Shown: positions 1-9,663 of the stretch, one piece after another
Position numbering within the stretch: the stretch's first letter is position 1
Layout of the letters: each line of letters starts with the position of its first letter
Source: Hordeum vulgare subsp. vulgare
Taxonomy: Eukaryota; Streptophyta; Magnoliopsida; Poales; Poaceae
NCBI RefSeq assembly: GCF_904849725.1
Contig: NC_058518.1
Span: 211,246,741 to 211,310,740, forward strand
Direction: 5' to 3'
Length of the DNA stretch: 64,000 nucleotides
The notes under the pieces: model-generated
The model's input: only the letters and a program-made list of their open reading frames with translations
Told to the model about the DNA's origin: nothing
Database searches by the model: none
Position numbers and translations under genes: made by a program

Positions 1-177
1 CACCATAGCTGGGTACAAATCGCGGTTCGCGGAAGTTTGTGTAGTATTGTGGCTATTCTCTTCAGCGCGAAGAGTGCGATGCCCGTCTCCGCCTCCGTTG
101 CCCATAGCGGTCGGCGTGGGAAGCTTGGATTCACATGGAACGGTTGTTGATGCTCCCTTGGTCCTCTTTGGCGCCAT
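1..177 (-). pseudogene. gag: Tat-lineage Gypsy gag, N-terminal part, element K (cut by window edge)
   Basis: Reading the minus strand from an ATG at 177-175, 59 codons stay open to the first base of the window. The product starts MAPKRTKGAS, close to the MAPKRRS start of gag in element B at 37032. A tRNA primer-binding site lies 64 bases upstream, as expected for the 5' end of a Tat element. The nucleocapsid and gag core would lie outside the window, so intactness cannot be judged. The call rests on the start motif plus primer-site context, not on a recognised domain. Confidence 0.5.
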
Positions 178-240
178 GGGGCTTAAGGAACATGGTTGAT
201 AGAATACACTATACTGGAGAATATTCACGCACCACATCCA

Positions 241-258
241 CCTACTTTGCACGCCAAA
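241..258 (-). other. Primer-binding site of element K
   Basis: On the minus strand this reads TTTGGCGTGCAAAGTAGG, a variant of the TTTGGCGCGCCAGGTAGG-type site used by Tat elements. It lies two bases inside the presumed LTR end at 261. Its place between an LTR ending in CA and a gag ATG fits minus-strand reverse-transcription priming. Confidence 0.55.
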
Positions 259-260
259 GA

Positions 261-715
261 TGTCAGGGTGCCTTACCGACAATCTATGGGACCATCGGGG
301 TCCCTTTGCTATGGTTATGCGGGTATTATGGATGCAAAGGAGCATCAGTGGCAACAACGTACGCATGTGGTTTAGACAAGTTCGGCCTGGATGGAGCATA
401 AAACCCTATGTTATGTGTTTTGGTGGATTATGTGGATCATCATAGTGCAAACGTGCTCGCCCAACAATGATGCTCGAGGGCTGAAGCTACGAGCGTGGAA
501 TGAACGGCGGTTTGACCTTTCTGAATGTAGCCATGGTCCTTCTTTAATTGTTTAAGGGGCAACCACAATGGCTAAATTGGTCTTTTTGTGGAAGAACAGT
601 CCACTGGCTAACTATCAAAACTAATGATAGAAACAACAGTGGGAAATGCCTAACCCTAGCTGATAAGGACACACTCATTAAGTGCACCACAAGGTGGACC
701 ATTGACGATGCTCCC
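261..715 (-). repeat. 5' LTR of element K (partial)
   Basis: Starts TGTCAGGGTGCC on the plus strand, directly beside the K primer site, so this is the 3' side of a minus-strand 5' LTR. It runs until the LTR of F1 begins at about 716; the rest of the K LTR is not recognised. No second copy lies in the window, so the right boundary rests only on the start of F1 homology. Short reading frames here are not convincing genes. Confidence 0.45.
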
Positions 716-2278
716 TGCAAGGACCCCGACTCATAAGGCATGATCACCGAATACACGTGTACAGTGATTCCAGAGATCAATGCTCACTAAACAAACAAAA
801 TCTGAATTACAAGAGTCAAACATCCATATATAGCGTCTGATACAAATAAAGACCGTTAAGGTCATGTCTTGTATAGATAGGGCCCCGAAGGCCAACACAC
901 CAATCATAACTAGCTGTGTAATTCTTGAACGAAAGCGTGAACCCATGCAATCTGCCTTAATCCTACATGCATTCTGACTGGGAAGCGTCCTAGCTCGCAT
1001 GTTAGTTTCCAACGAACTCTTTACCGTACTCATATTCTCCCATGCCTGGCCAATTAAATAACTAGTGGAAAGCCAATGAGTACTTTGAATGTACTCGCAA
1101 GCAACCCATGTTTGGAACAAGGCAATAACAATGCATGATATAGCACTAAGTAGGTAAGCTGCAAAAAGCTAGTTTTGAGTGGAATCACATGACCAATCAA
1201 CTAATAAAAGCATTCATCAACAGGTTGAACATATCAGTATGACCATGTTACAAATTTCAATATAAGCACGGTTTGAACATCTCTTGGTGAATCATCATGT
1301 CAGGTCATCTAACTTATGTGAACTATCATCTTTCACACACACACACCAAGATTGTGAAAACATCTGGACATAGTCTAAGAAGGACCACCAATTGTCCATT
1401 ACCATGGAAATGACTATTAGAATAGTTTTACACTCTTAAGAGGTTGTACACTTTACCCACAAGACACGGGAAACTTCTGTGTAAATCCATGACTCGTGGT
1501 ATTTTTCATACCCGAGGTAAGTACCCGAACTTTGCCTTTCCCATGATGATACTAACAAAGAGTCCACTTATTGTTGCCATTCCTCATGATGTACATCACA
1601 AGTATCATCCACGAGGCCACTCAATGGTCTGCCCCGTGTGTGTGGAAAAAGCCCATGGTCGTCCTTTCCAACACGACACCCAATTGAGAGTGACCACGTC
1701 ACTCAGGCCACTTGTAATGCCTGCTCTCATCTACTACCAAACAAAGTATTCAACAAAGCCCCGTTCCATAAGGGGTATCGTGGTTGCCCATGTATGTCTG
1801 GGATGGTCTCCACATCTTAAATCTAATACGTTTTCGTAGCAACATACTCACTTGCCTCGGTGCACCACTTCTTTCTCAAGTGGTTAGCTAGCTCAACATC
1901 ATCTCCCTCGGGCATTAGTGGCACCTGGCGTGGTTTTCAAAAAGTCTTTTGAAACACCACTATTTCTAGCACCATGTATAATCCCGTCCCACTTGCGTAG
2001 CAACTACTTAGAATCCTAAATATTTCCCACCCGCACAACCCTCCTACGAAGGTAGGGTCATGCTCAGTGCAAGTATCAACCCGGAAAGTAACGGAGGTAC
2101 CCCACATGAGTGGTCACTGATTCATGATTCATTGAAATGGAATAAAGTGCTATATTATATGCATAAAAATAGCTTCTTAGACATGGTCAACGGACTACTT
2201 TCCTGGCTCAACAAAATCTCCAGGGTCTTCCAAGTCTTCTAGTCCAACTCCTTTGTCAACAATGCAATCTATCGTCGT
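716..2278 (-). repeat. 3' LTR of F1, truncated
   Basis: Homologous to 13379-14515 in the same orientation, and to 20650-21660 plus 24366-24937 in reverse. Shared landmarks include AAGTAGGTAAG near 1148, a CA microsatellite near 1333-1344, and the stretch around 1440-1520. The terminal end at 716 reads TGCAAGGACCCC and matches the LTR end at 24937 in reverse complement. Homology stops near 2278, where gag sequence begins abruptly, marking a deletion junction. Plus-strand reading frames in this stretch are chance. Confidence 0.65.
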
Positions 2279-3364
2279 ACATCCGGGTCTTCCCGGGCTT
2301 CCTCAGTGGTGACGTGATTCACATGCCCTTGACATTTTTTCGCTAGTTTCGGGGATCTTGATTCATTGGTGGAACTCCATGATCTTGTCCTTTATTTGCC
2401 ACATTCGGGCACGGTGCATCTGGCTTGTTGTTGGGGCAAAGCTTTGGGATGTGTCTAGGATGACCACACCCAAAGCATCTGACCTGCCCAAAGTTGTTGG
2501 TATTACCACCAATGTTGTTACTGGGGTTGTTGTATGCTGGCCTATGGTTGGCATACTACCAAGGATGCTAGTTCACACGAGGTACAGGAGTCCTCGCCTA
2601 TTGAGGATGATAGTTTGGCTTTGCTGGGGCTGGTTGCCAGGGGCGAGGCTTCAGGTTGCTGGAATTGCCCTTGTTGTTCATCTTGCGCTTGCGAGTTTCT
2701 TCCATCGCACGATGATTGCCTTCAAGCATGCGGTCCTTGTTCCACAGTTCGAGGAAAGTCTGGCAGTCGTAGACAACGAGCTAATACTGGAGGGCTTGGT
2801 GGAGTCCTTCCATGAAGCGTTCTATCTTGGCTACCTCAGAATTCTCGCTTTTCATAGCCATGACTCCCGAAGGAATGGTTGCCGTGTAGAATCCTTCTTT
2901 GAAATCATCCTAGGTGATCACACGGTCACCTTGCATGACCTTAAATCCATTCCACCAAGCTCTGACGGTACCTCCAACGTAGTGAGAGGCATAGAGAACC
3001 TTCTCGTGACCCTCATTGCAGTTGACCAATGAAAGGAGGTTCTCGATGGTGCAGATCCAGTCATCGGCATCCAGAGGTTCAGCAGTCTCAGTGAAGATTG
3101 GGGGCAAATTCCTCATGAACTCCGACTTGTCGTTCCTGCCTTGGTGCTAGTTGTTCACAAGAACTTAAGCCATCTCATGGCTAACAGTAGTGTTGGCTTG
3201 GCTTTACTCGTGTTCTTCGATGGAGGTGTTGGCGGGGGAACGTCGCCTTGTGGATTCTCCTGGTGATCTCCAGCCAGAGCAGACCCACTAGCCCCTAGCT
3301 GTTGGCTAGGGTTGCCCATGCTAGGGTTTCCAAAAGTGCTGGTGTGGGTTGTAGTCACCGTCAT
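2279..3364 (-). pseudogene. gag: Gypsy (chromovirus-type) gag, broken
   Basis: Minus-strand pieces give a capsid core including EPLDADDWICTIENLL and the TVRAWWNGF tryptophan motif (about 2910-3116). Downstream is one CCHC zinc knuckle, CFGCGHPRHIPKLC, at about 2480-2438. The N-terminal low-complexity part (PPPTPPSKNTSKA) lies at 3364-3155. Stops and frameshifts separate the pieces, so it cannot make full-length gag. The domain order fits Ty3/Gypsy gag, which packages element RNA in virus-like particles. The coding sequence runs into LTR sequence near 2278, so protease and the rest of pol are absent. Confidence 0.75.
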
Positions 3365-3553
3365 GATTGGAGCACTCTAGTCAAACAAATGAGGATGGGT
3401 GAGAGAGAAAAGAAAAAAAAGAAATGCACCCAAGGAGGTTGGTATAGTGCAAGTGTGGTAAAACAAACATCGAAATACCAAGCATATAACATTAAGATAA
3501 GATATGCGATGTAGTCACTTACATATTGCCTAATTAAGGAAAAAGCTCAACTT
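3365..3553 (-). other. Untranslated leader of F1
   Basis: About 190 bases upstream (minus sense) of the gag pieces. An A-rich run lies at 3410-3424. No primer-binding site is visible, consistent with loss of the LTR-leader junction when the neighbouring cluster formed. Confidence 0.4.
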
Positions 3554-3558
3554 CCATC

Positions 3559-4011
3559 TGTCGGCGTTCTAGGAATGGGGGTACCCAGACCCGCCTGCCT
3601 ACGGCCCAGGGCCGACCCACATCATCGACCGAAAACCAGTAGGCCCGGCATCACTCAAGGAAGGCCCTCGCGAGGGACCAAGCCTCATGAGGAGGAACAG
3701 TATCAAAACCTGCAGGGAGCCTCCTGAAGACCCCTCCGGAGCGACGGATATTCTGAGACAAGACGGAGCCTCTGGAGAAGGGTGACATGGGGGAAGGACA
3801 CGTGAGCAGCAGACAACACGACGGTGCAGTTTCCCCTTTAGTGCAAAGGGGGCAAGGATGCGCGCAGGTCTCCAAGGCATCTCCCAAAGGTTTCCATTCT
3901 GGTGCAACAAGGCCACCTCCGCCTGCAGGTAGGATGGATGTCATCCCTCGACCAGCCGCTGCTGCGCCGGCAGCCACTTTGCAGGTGAAGACTACTTTTC
4001 GATAGGGGGAG
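3559..4011 (+). repeat. 5' part of a G-family LTR
   Basis: Begins TGTCGGCGTTCT and matches 6381-6830 almost throughout, including the stretch around GTGCAGTTTCCCC and CAAGGCATCTCCC. Homology ends at about 4011, before the TATA region seen in the other two copies. Plus- and minus-strand reading frames here recur in all three LTR copies only because the DNA is repeated; they are not genes. Confidence 0.75.
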
Positions 4012-4213
4012 TGTCGTGGGTATAAGTCTGACAGTAGATGCGTAGGGTACGAAAACGATCGGCAGAGCCTTAGCTACGGCGAGGATGTATGAGTTCAGGC
4101 CCCTCTATGGTGGAGGTAAAAGCCCTACGTCTTAGTGCTCTTGGGAGATTAGTGTCGAGTGGCATATGGGATTACAGTAAATGCCAACCCCTGCACCAGT
4201 GGGGAAGGGCGGC

Positions 4214-4220
4214 TTATATA
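4214..4220 (-). promoter_or_regulatory. TATA box of LTR H
   Basis: Minus strand TATATAA, followed within 200 bases by the conserved R/U5-like stretch. Placement suits an LTR promoter. Confidence 0.45.
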
Positions 4221-4278
4221 GAGTGCGCTACCCTTCATAATGGCCCGATGGACAGGGGTGGAATAGCGATGAACAAAT

Positions 4279-4302
4279 GCTTACGTTACAGGTAACGTAA
4301 GC
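4279..4302. repeat. Perfect 11-bp palindrome with 2-base loop in LTR H
   Basis: GCTTACGTTAC and GTAACGTAAGC are separated by AG. In the minus-strand LTR orientation it lies about 60 bases upstream of the TATA box. Each arm contains an ACGT core, the motif bound by plant bZIP factors, so a regulatory role is possible but unproven. Confidence 0.6.
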
Positions 4303-4852
4303 CTTAAATATTAATAATGGTGTATGAAAACGTATGACCGTTGCCCTCCTGGGAGGTTACGATGTACAGAGTGGAATCCAATCGGTACGTTAAATACGCT
4401 CCGAGTGCTCGTCACCGATTGGATGATGGGGGAGTCTTTAGTTCAGTCGGAACTGTCTAAGGGCCTTGTCCTCTATGAAGGGTAGTCCTTGGGTAGGACC
4501 TATAGGGAAGGCCTATGACCCTACCCTGGGACTATAACCCCATCAGCCCACAAACATAGAGTGCCGAAAGGGTCTCCACCCCATCCAAACTACAAAGCAG
4601 GAGCTACTCAGGGCGAGCTAAGAAGTGATCGACGCAAACCCACGAGCTAAGTACACCGCAAGCCCAGACGGGGGCCATCTCTTTTCGCGTCATACTAACC
4701 ATGAATTAAAACCACACGTACTAACGAAAGGATGAAGGGCCTAAGTATTAAGCTTCGACAGGGAACGGGGCCATCGACCAAATGGGCAGCGGCGCAAACG
4801 ATGCCTCGGGAGGATGGGACCTGACCGCCGCTCCCCCCGAGCAATGGCTGGG

Positions 4853-5736
4853 TCATCGACGAGACCTATCCAATGATACCAACACGCAGCAATTACCAGC
4901 CAGCAAGCCATCGATTGAGGAGAAAATGGAAAAAGGGAGAACAACGACGGTAATAACACAAAAAAGCTTAACGCCCAATGGGGCAGAGTTATTGGTCCAA
5001 CATCGCAGGGGCAGGTAAACAAAAACTAGGGGACGCCTTGGGGGAGAGGTCACCAACACCACCCTTGGTGCTGGCAGGCTCGGTGTCAGATCCCTCCTCC
5101 TCACTAGAGACAAGCACCCGGACGTACGCTCCACCATGGCGTCAACGTGCAGGCGCACTTCGCCTCGGAGAAGAAGACGGGACTCAGCGGGCGCCGACTC
5201 AGCAAAGCACCGGAGGTCGAGCTGCAGGACGTGGGGGCGCGGGTTTGAGAAGACAAGCGTCAAGGCAAGGCCCAGAAGCGCGCGTGCGTCGGATGCGCTG
5301 TCCTCCACCACAAGGGAGAAACCAGCCTCCAGCGTCTCCACCACCTTCTGGAAGAAGGCGAGGTAGCCCCCGCCACTCCTCATATTCGGCAGCATCGGGG
5401 CGCCTCCCACGAATCGGTGCGTCGCGCCTGCCGCCCGACCGACAGTGCTCTCAAACTGTTTGGCGCACTGGACGCCATCATCCGGGCGTACACCACCTCG
5501 TCCTGGGCAGCCTGGATAGCGTCGCCTGCCTCCTAAACCTTTCTCTGCAACAACACCAACTCCTCCTTGGCCTCAGCTTCACCTTGGCGGGTGGCTTGGA
5601 AGGCGACCTCGGCGCTCTCGAGTTGGGCCCGCAGCCCCTCCGCCTCCTCCTGAAGCTCGCCAAGCTGGCCTTCTTGGTGGCGGCTGCACTGGAGAAGAGG
5701 GAAGATTAACCACCAAGCAGCAGATGGGATAACCAA
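4853..5736 (-). pseudogene. Antisense ORF of a Tat element (copy G-a), C-terminal half
   Basis: Minus-strand pieces carry a coiled-coil stretch (LGELQEEAEGLRAQLESAEV, 5736-5533) and a C-terminal motif, GGGYLAFFQKVVETLEAG (about 5370-5315). The related motif GYL..F.KVV occurs in the antisense ORFs of A (35233) and D (26560). The ORF is opposite to the LTR at 6381, the usual arrangement for Tat extra ORFs. The N-terminal domain seen in G-b is not found, and frames shift, so it is a relic. Large plus-strand frames across 4978-5709 are its GC-rich shadow. Confidence 0.65.
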
Positions 5737-6380
5737 GAAAAGAGGCGCATGCGAGGGACTTACTCATCGGCAAGATCCCAGCGGTGACGGATGCGCGGAG
5801 ACCCCGAGGGTCCTCTACCACTGCTCCCGGGGGTGGACGGGGGCGCGGACGCAGCCGCGCGCTACCCCCTGCTAGGTTCGCCTCCTGGAGACGCCATGGA
5901 AGACATAGAAACAAAGAGGAAAGGAGGTTTTCTCGATGGAAGCAAGGAGGAAGCTCAAGATCGCAGTGCCTCCCCCTTCCCAAGGGTGGGGCAGATTTAT
6001 AGGCGAACCCAGGCCACCAATCATCGTGGGAGCACGAGCGTCGCACGCCCCATGGGGGTCGCGAGGTGGGCCGACGGGAGCATTGCCGCCCACGTCGTTT
6101 CACGTGTCAACCGAGCGGTCATGTCCATGAGGGCCGTTGGGTGTGGTCCGGCTGCACTGACGCCATTAAATGAGAACAATGATGGCATGCGCAGTTCTTG
6201 GAGATCGTGCCATCGTGACCTAGCGCACCCCGGATGCTTCGAGGAGCGAGAGCGTCACCACATGGCTACTGGACACATGTGCCTCCTGGCCTGCACGCAA
6301 TTAGGGCCCGCGACGCTTTAGACCGCCCTCAAGGCTTCGCCGAGAAGCCAACCCCGTCTCGCCTTGGGCCCAGGGGCACC
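5737..6380 (+). other. Pre-LTR untranslated region of G-a
   Basis: Joins the antisense-ORF relic to the LTR at 6381. Bases 6306-6380 align with 12435-12505 (both contain TTAGGGCCCGCG and GAAGCCAACCC), showing that the two G units share the same 3' architecture. A possible coding remnant on the minus strand near 5740-6103 has no recognised domain. Confidence 0.5.
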
Positions 6381-7254
6381 TGTCGGCATTCTCGGAATGT
6401 GGGTACCTAGACTCGCTTGCATGCGGCCTAGGGCAGGCCCACTTCATCGACTGAAAACCAGTAGGACCGGCATCACTCAAGGCAAGGCCCTCGCGAGGGA
6501 ACAAGCCTTGCGAGGAGGAATAGTATCAAGACCCGCAGGGGCCTCCTTAGGACCCCTCTGGAGCTGCGGATATTCCGAGGCGAGCCTCAACCTTAGGAGA
6601 AGGGTGACGTGTGGGAAGGATAGCAGCAGACAGAAGGACGGTGCAGTTTCTCCTTTAGTGCAAATTGGGCAAGGAAACGTGCAGGTCTCCAAGGCATCTC
6701 CCAAAGGGTTCCATGTTGGTGCAACAAGGGCACCTCCACCCGCCAGCAGGATGGACGTCATCCCTGGACCAGCTCGTGCTGCGTCGGCAGCCAATTTGCA
6801 GGTTAACACTACTTTTCAACAGCGGGAGCATGTTCCCCTGTCTCCCTTTGAAATTGGCCAATCTGGGATCCCTTCTCGCCGAAGAGATAAGGGAACAGGA
6901 TCGGGGCCACCGCTATATATAGAGGATAGGTTACTTCGTAGAGGGGGGTCCCCGATCCATTCATCCACCGACCGGCACCACGCAAAGGTCATCTAGCCTC
7001 CGGAGGCTCCCGAGCACTGTACTAGTTCATCCACCAAGTCCACGAGAGGCAATACACCAAAGCAGGAGTAGGGTATTACGCTTCACAGTGGCTCGAACCT
7101 GGGTAAACTGCCGTGTTCTGTGTCTTCCTCCCCATCGAGTGAGTTCTCTGCCATCCCCGTCGAGTAGCGAGAAGGTGAGGCGAGCCCACGAGAGATCTTC
7201 ATACATGCCCCTGGGTTCGACACTTTAGGGTTTTGCGGAGCCCGAAATCCGACA
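6381..7254 (+). repeat. G-family LTR, full-length copy (3' LTR of G-a)
   Basis: Starts TGTCGGCATTCT and ends AAATCCGACA, so TG...CA termini are intact over 874 bases. It carries the family TATA box and, downstream, the GCAGGAGTAGGGTATTACGC stretch shared with 13182-13201. It is the most complete of the three copies and defines the family ends. The following five bases, GCATA, have no obvious partner. Confidence 0.8.
6914..6921 (+). promoter_or_regulatory. TATA box of the G-family LTR
   Basis: TATATATA within CCGCTATATATAGAGG; the same box and flank recur at 13030-13037 in the third copy. Position about 530 bases into the LTR suits a U3/R boundary. Confidence 0.6.
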
Positions 7255-8010
7255 GCATAGAAATAAAAACAATAAAAACAAACAACAAGCATACATGGTT
7301 TTATATGAACCATTACACGGACTCTTCTTTGCATGAGGGGTATATCGTATATGACTTATCCTACTCTAGGGTTTCTCGGACTCAAATTGTGGAGTTCTCG
7401 GTCTTTTGCTCATGCTACTCTCGATCTTCCTGCTGGTCACCAATTATATGGGTATCGTCTCCGGTCGAGGAGATTGCAGAATGAGGAGGTCCATCCCAAA
7501 ATTTCTTCGTCGGTGGGTTAGTGTAGAGCGCATGAAACTCCTTCACACTCATGCGACGTTGTTGAGATGCTCCCGGAGTGGGTTCACCTCTAGCTGGGGG
7601 TACTTCTCCCCTATAAGAGATATCTCGTCATCCCTCGGTGGCTCCATCCTTCTTGATCATGTCTGGCTTCTTATTGGCTAGTCAAAGTAGCTCACGGGTG
7701 TGCTGAAGTTCCTCGCGGAGCTTCACAGACTCTTTAGTCTAGTTATTAGCCAGACTATCGGTGGAGAGGCCTAAGTAGGTGTAGAACGTGAGTGGTCTTC
7801 CATCCTCCTTGGATGGGACCAACGTCGAACTTTCACCAATATCATCCTACCTGAAAGGAAGGTGGCGTGTAGCCGGATCATTGGCCATCTCTGGGATGAT
7901 GTCTCGAAGGTGATTGAGTGCGTTTTGTGCAACCATCTCAACTGCGAACACCAAGGTCTCCATTTGTGGTCCTTCAAAGAAACAACTCGTTGGGGAGTCA
8001 TTTGCGTTCA
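7255..8010 (-). pseudogene. Unidentified coding remnant upstream of LTR I
   Basis: Minus-strand translation gives protein-like pieces, among them METLVFAVEMVAQNALNHL (around 7960-7900) and a stretch ending KKFWDGPPHS near 7485, separated by stops. No domain is recognised. Lying antisense just before a plus-oriented LTR, it occupies the place that the antisense ORF takes in Tat elements, but no sequence similarity to those was seen. It may equally be part of an unrelated minus-strand element. Confidence 0.35.
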
Positions 8011-8740
8011 TGTAACAACCTGGAACCGATGCTCCAAAAGATTCCCCTTTTATTTCGATATTGTCGTGTGGTTTATTTAGCTGTCGCATTCATCATCGCA
8101 TCATGCATCAGCACTCCGTTCCCATCGTTCTTTCAAAACTTCCATCTGTTACTAGTTGTTGGTTCTCTTTGTTTCTGTCGTTGACCGCTTCGGGACAAAC
8201 CACACACGCACGCACCCTCGGCATCGCTAACATGCAGTCTTATTTTAATGTACGTAGGTTGCGTGCCAAATTTCGTCGCTATCGAAGTTCATTTGATACC
8301 CGAACCATTAAATATATATCGACACTATAGTCAGTTTATTTATCGAACATTTCGGTATTTAAAAACTTGTGTCATGATCTGCATTCTTCCCTCTGTTCTC
8401 AACCCAACCCCTCCTACACAGCCCACTAACCCACATAACCCTACCCCGCGACCGGATTCGTCCAATTGCGAACGTGCAGTCAAAATCAGAGCTAAAAACT
8501 GCAAACCCTAGCTCCCCTTTCTATAAATAGATGCCTCCCTACCTATTTTGACCTAACCCGTAATTCCACCTCGAGCCCCACGCTGGATCAGCCCCCAGCC
8601 ACTACCCACATCCTCCTGCCATGCTGGGCTCGCCGAGCCCATCTAAGGACTGCCCTGGGACCGGATACCGCTACCGCTTCACTCGAGCTGGCAAGAAAAT
8701 CAACATAGTCCACCTATGACTACGCACATGCCAAGTGCGT
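8011..8740 (+). repeat. LTR I, 5' part (Gypsy type)
   Basis: Begins TGTAACAACCTGGAACCG, a TGTAAC start common among plant Gypsy LTRs, preceded by a G-rich stretch (GTTGGGGAGTC) that could be a polypurine tract. A TATAAATAG box lies at 8522-8530. The right end is not defined: sequence passes into the tandem-repeat region of G-b at about 8740, with no second copy in the window to compare. Confidence 0.45.
8522..8530 (+). promoter_or_regulatory. TATA box of LTR I
   Basis: TATAAATAG after a pyrimidine-rich stretch, 510 bases inside the LTR start. Confidence 0.45.
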
Positions 8741-8770
8741 GGGACAAACAACTGGAGGTAAGGAGCCGCT

Positions 8771-9515
8771 CGTACGTCAAGGGGGGCCCCTGAGCATCGC
8801 GACTCAGGGACCTAACTGCGCCCGTAGCCCCTTCCCCCTTTGGGCCGTCCTTGGTTTCCAGTCGATCCAATCACAGGGAGGTACACGCGGGGCGGGCCCT
8901 GCCGACGCAGAGATTAGTGTGCTCGACAAGCCATTCCAAATCACTTAGGGAGAACACTGGAGTCACTCGTACGTCAAAGGGGACTCCTGAGCATCGCGAC
9001 TCAGGAGCCTGGACTACGCCCGTAGCCCCTTCCCTTTTTGGTCTGTCCTTGGTCTCCGGTCGGTCCAATTGTGGCGGAGCTACGCGCGTGGCAGGCCCTG
9101 CCGACGCAGAGTGCCGAAGGAGTTCGGGAGTCTCAGATTGTCAGCTTCTTAGGAGGGACATTGGAGTCGGTCGCACGTCAAGGGGGACTCCTGAGCATCA
9201 CGACTCAGGGGCCGAACTGCGCTCGTAGCCCCTTCGCCCTTTAGGCCGTCCTTGGTTTCCGGTCGGTTCAATCGCGGGGAGGTACGCGCGGGGCGGTCCC
9301 TGCCGATGCAGAGTGTTGAAAATGTTCTGAAGTTTCAAAATCCTTGTTGCGTTCCCCTGATGAGTGCAACTCGTGCATCAAGGGGAACCCATAAGCATCG
9401 CGACTCAGGGGCCTAACTGCGCTCGTAGCCCCTTCCCCTTTTCGGCTATTCTGGAATTTGAGTCGGTCCGACCACAGCGAAGGTACGCGCGGGGCGGGCC
9501 CTGCCAACGCAAAGC
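8771..9515 (+). repeat. ~200-bp tandem repeat, about 3.7 copies
   Basis: Units start near 8771, 8968, 9172 and 9372, giving periods of 197, 204 and 200. Each unit contains GAGCATCGCGACTCAGG (or a near match), CGTAGCCCCTTCCCC, a CGGTC-rich stretch and CCCTGCCGACGCA. It lies just beyond the 3' end of the antisense ORF of G-b, in the Tat spacer region. Small reading frames repeat with the units and are not taken as genes. Units differ by substitutions and short indels, so the array is not recent. Confidence 0.85.
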
Positions 9516-9663
9516 ATCACAGCAAACATGAGAGGAACGAGGCGGAGAAAACGTTCAAGCATTCAGTTATTGCAAGCCTTGACAAGTTCATGAAAATGCA
9601 AATTAGTTTGTCGCCTCCACAAGGCATGATGTGAATTGCAGAAAAAAACCCAGTGGGGATAAA

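Larger units (their letters stand above)
4012..4760 (-). repeat. Probable solo LTR H (Tat-like), minus orientation
   Basis: Begins TGTCGTGGGTATAAG and ends GCTTCGACA, giving TG...CA termini. Flanks GGGAG (4007-4011) and GGGAA (4761-4765) match at 4 of 5 bases. A TATATAA box on the minus strand (4220-4214) and the downstream GACGTAGGGCTTTTACCTCC-like stretch set the orientation. Against a simple solo LTR: the G-family LTR to its left does not resume after 4765, so the flank match may be chance or the far flank was later deleted. Confidence 0.5.

Noticed and set aside
4978..5709. Plus-strand 243-codon frame
   Set aside because: GC-rich shadow of the minus-strand antisense-ORF relic, which carries the coiled coil and GYL..F.KVV-type motif. 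The plus frame is low-complexity with no domain.
5791..6321. Plus-strand 176-codon frame
   Set aside because: Spans the pre-LTR untranslated region; no domain, and the equivalent region before the third G LTR has no such frame.
8771..9515. CRISPR-like array
   Set aside because: Units of ~200 bp with no short conserved repeat and unique spacer pattern; eukaryotic retrotransposon context.
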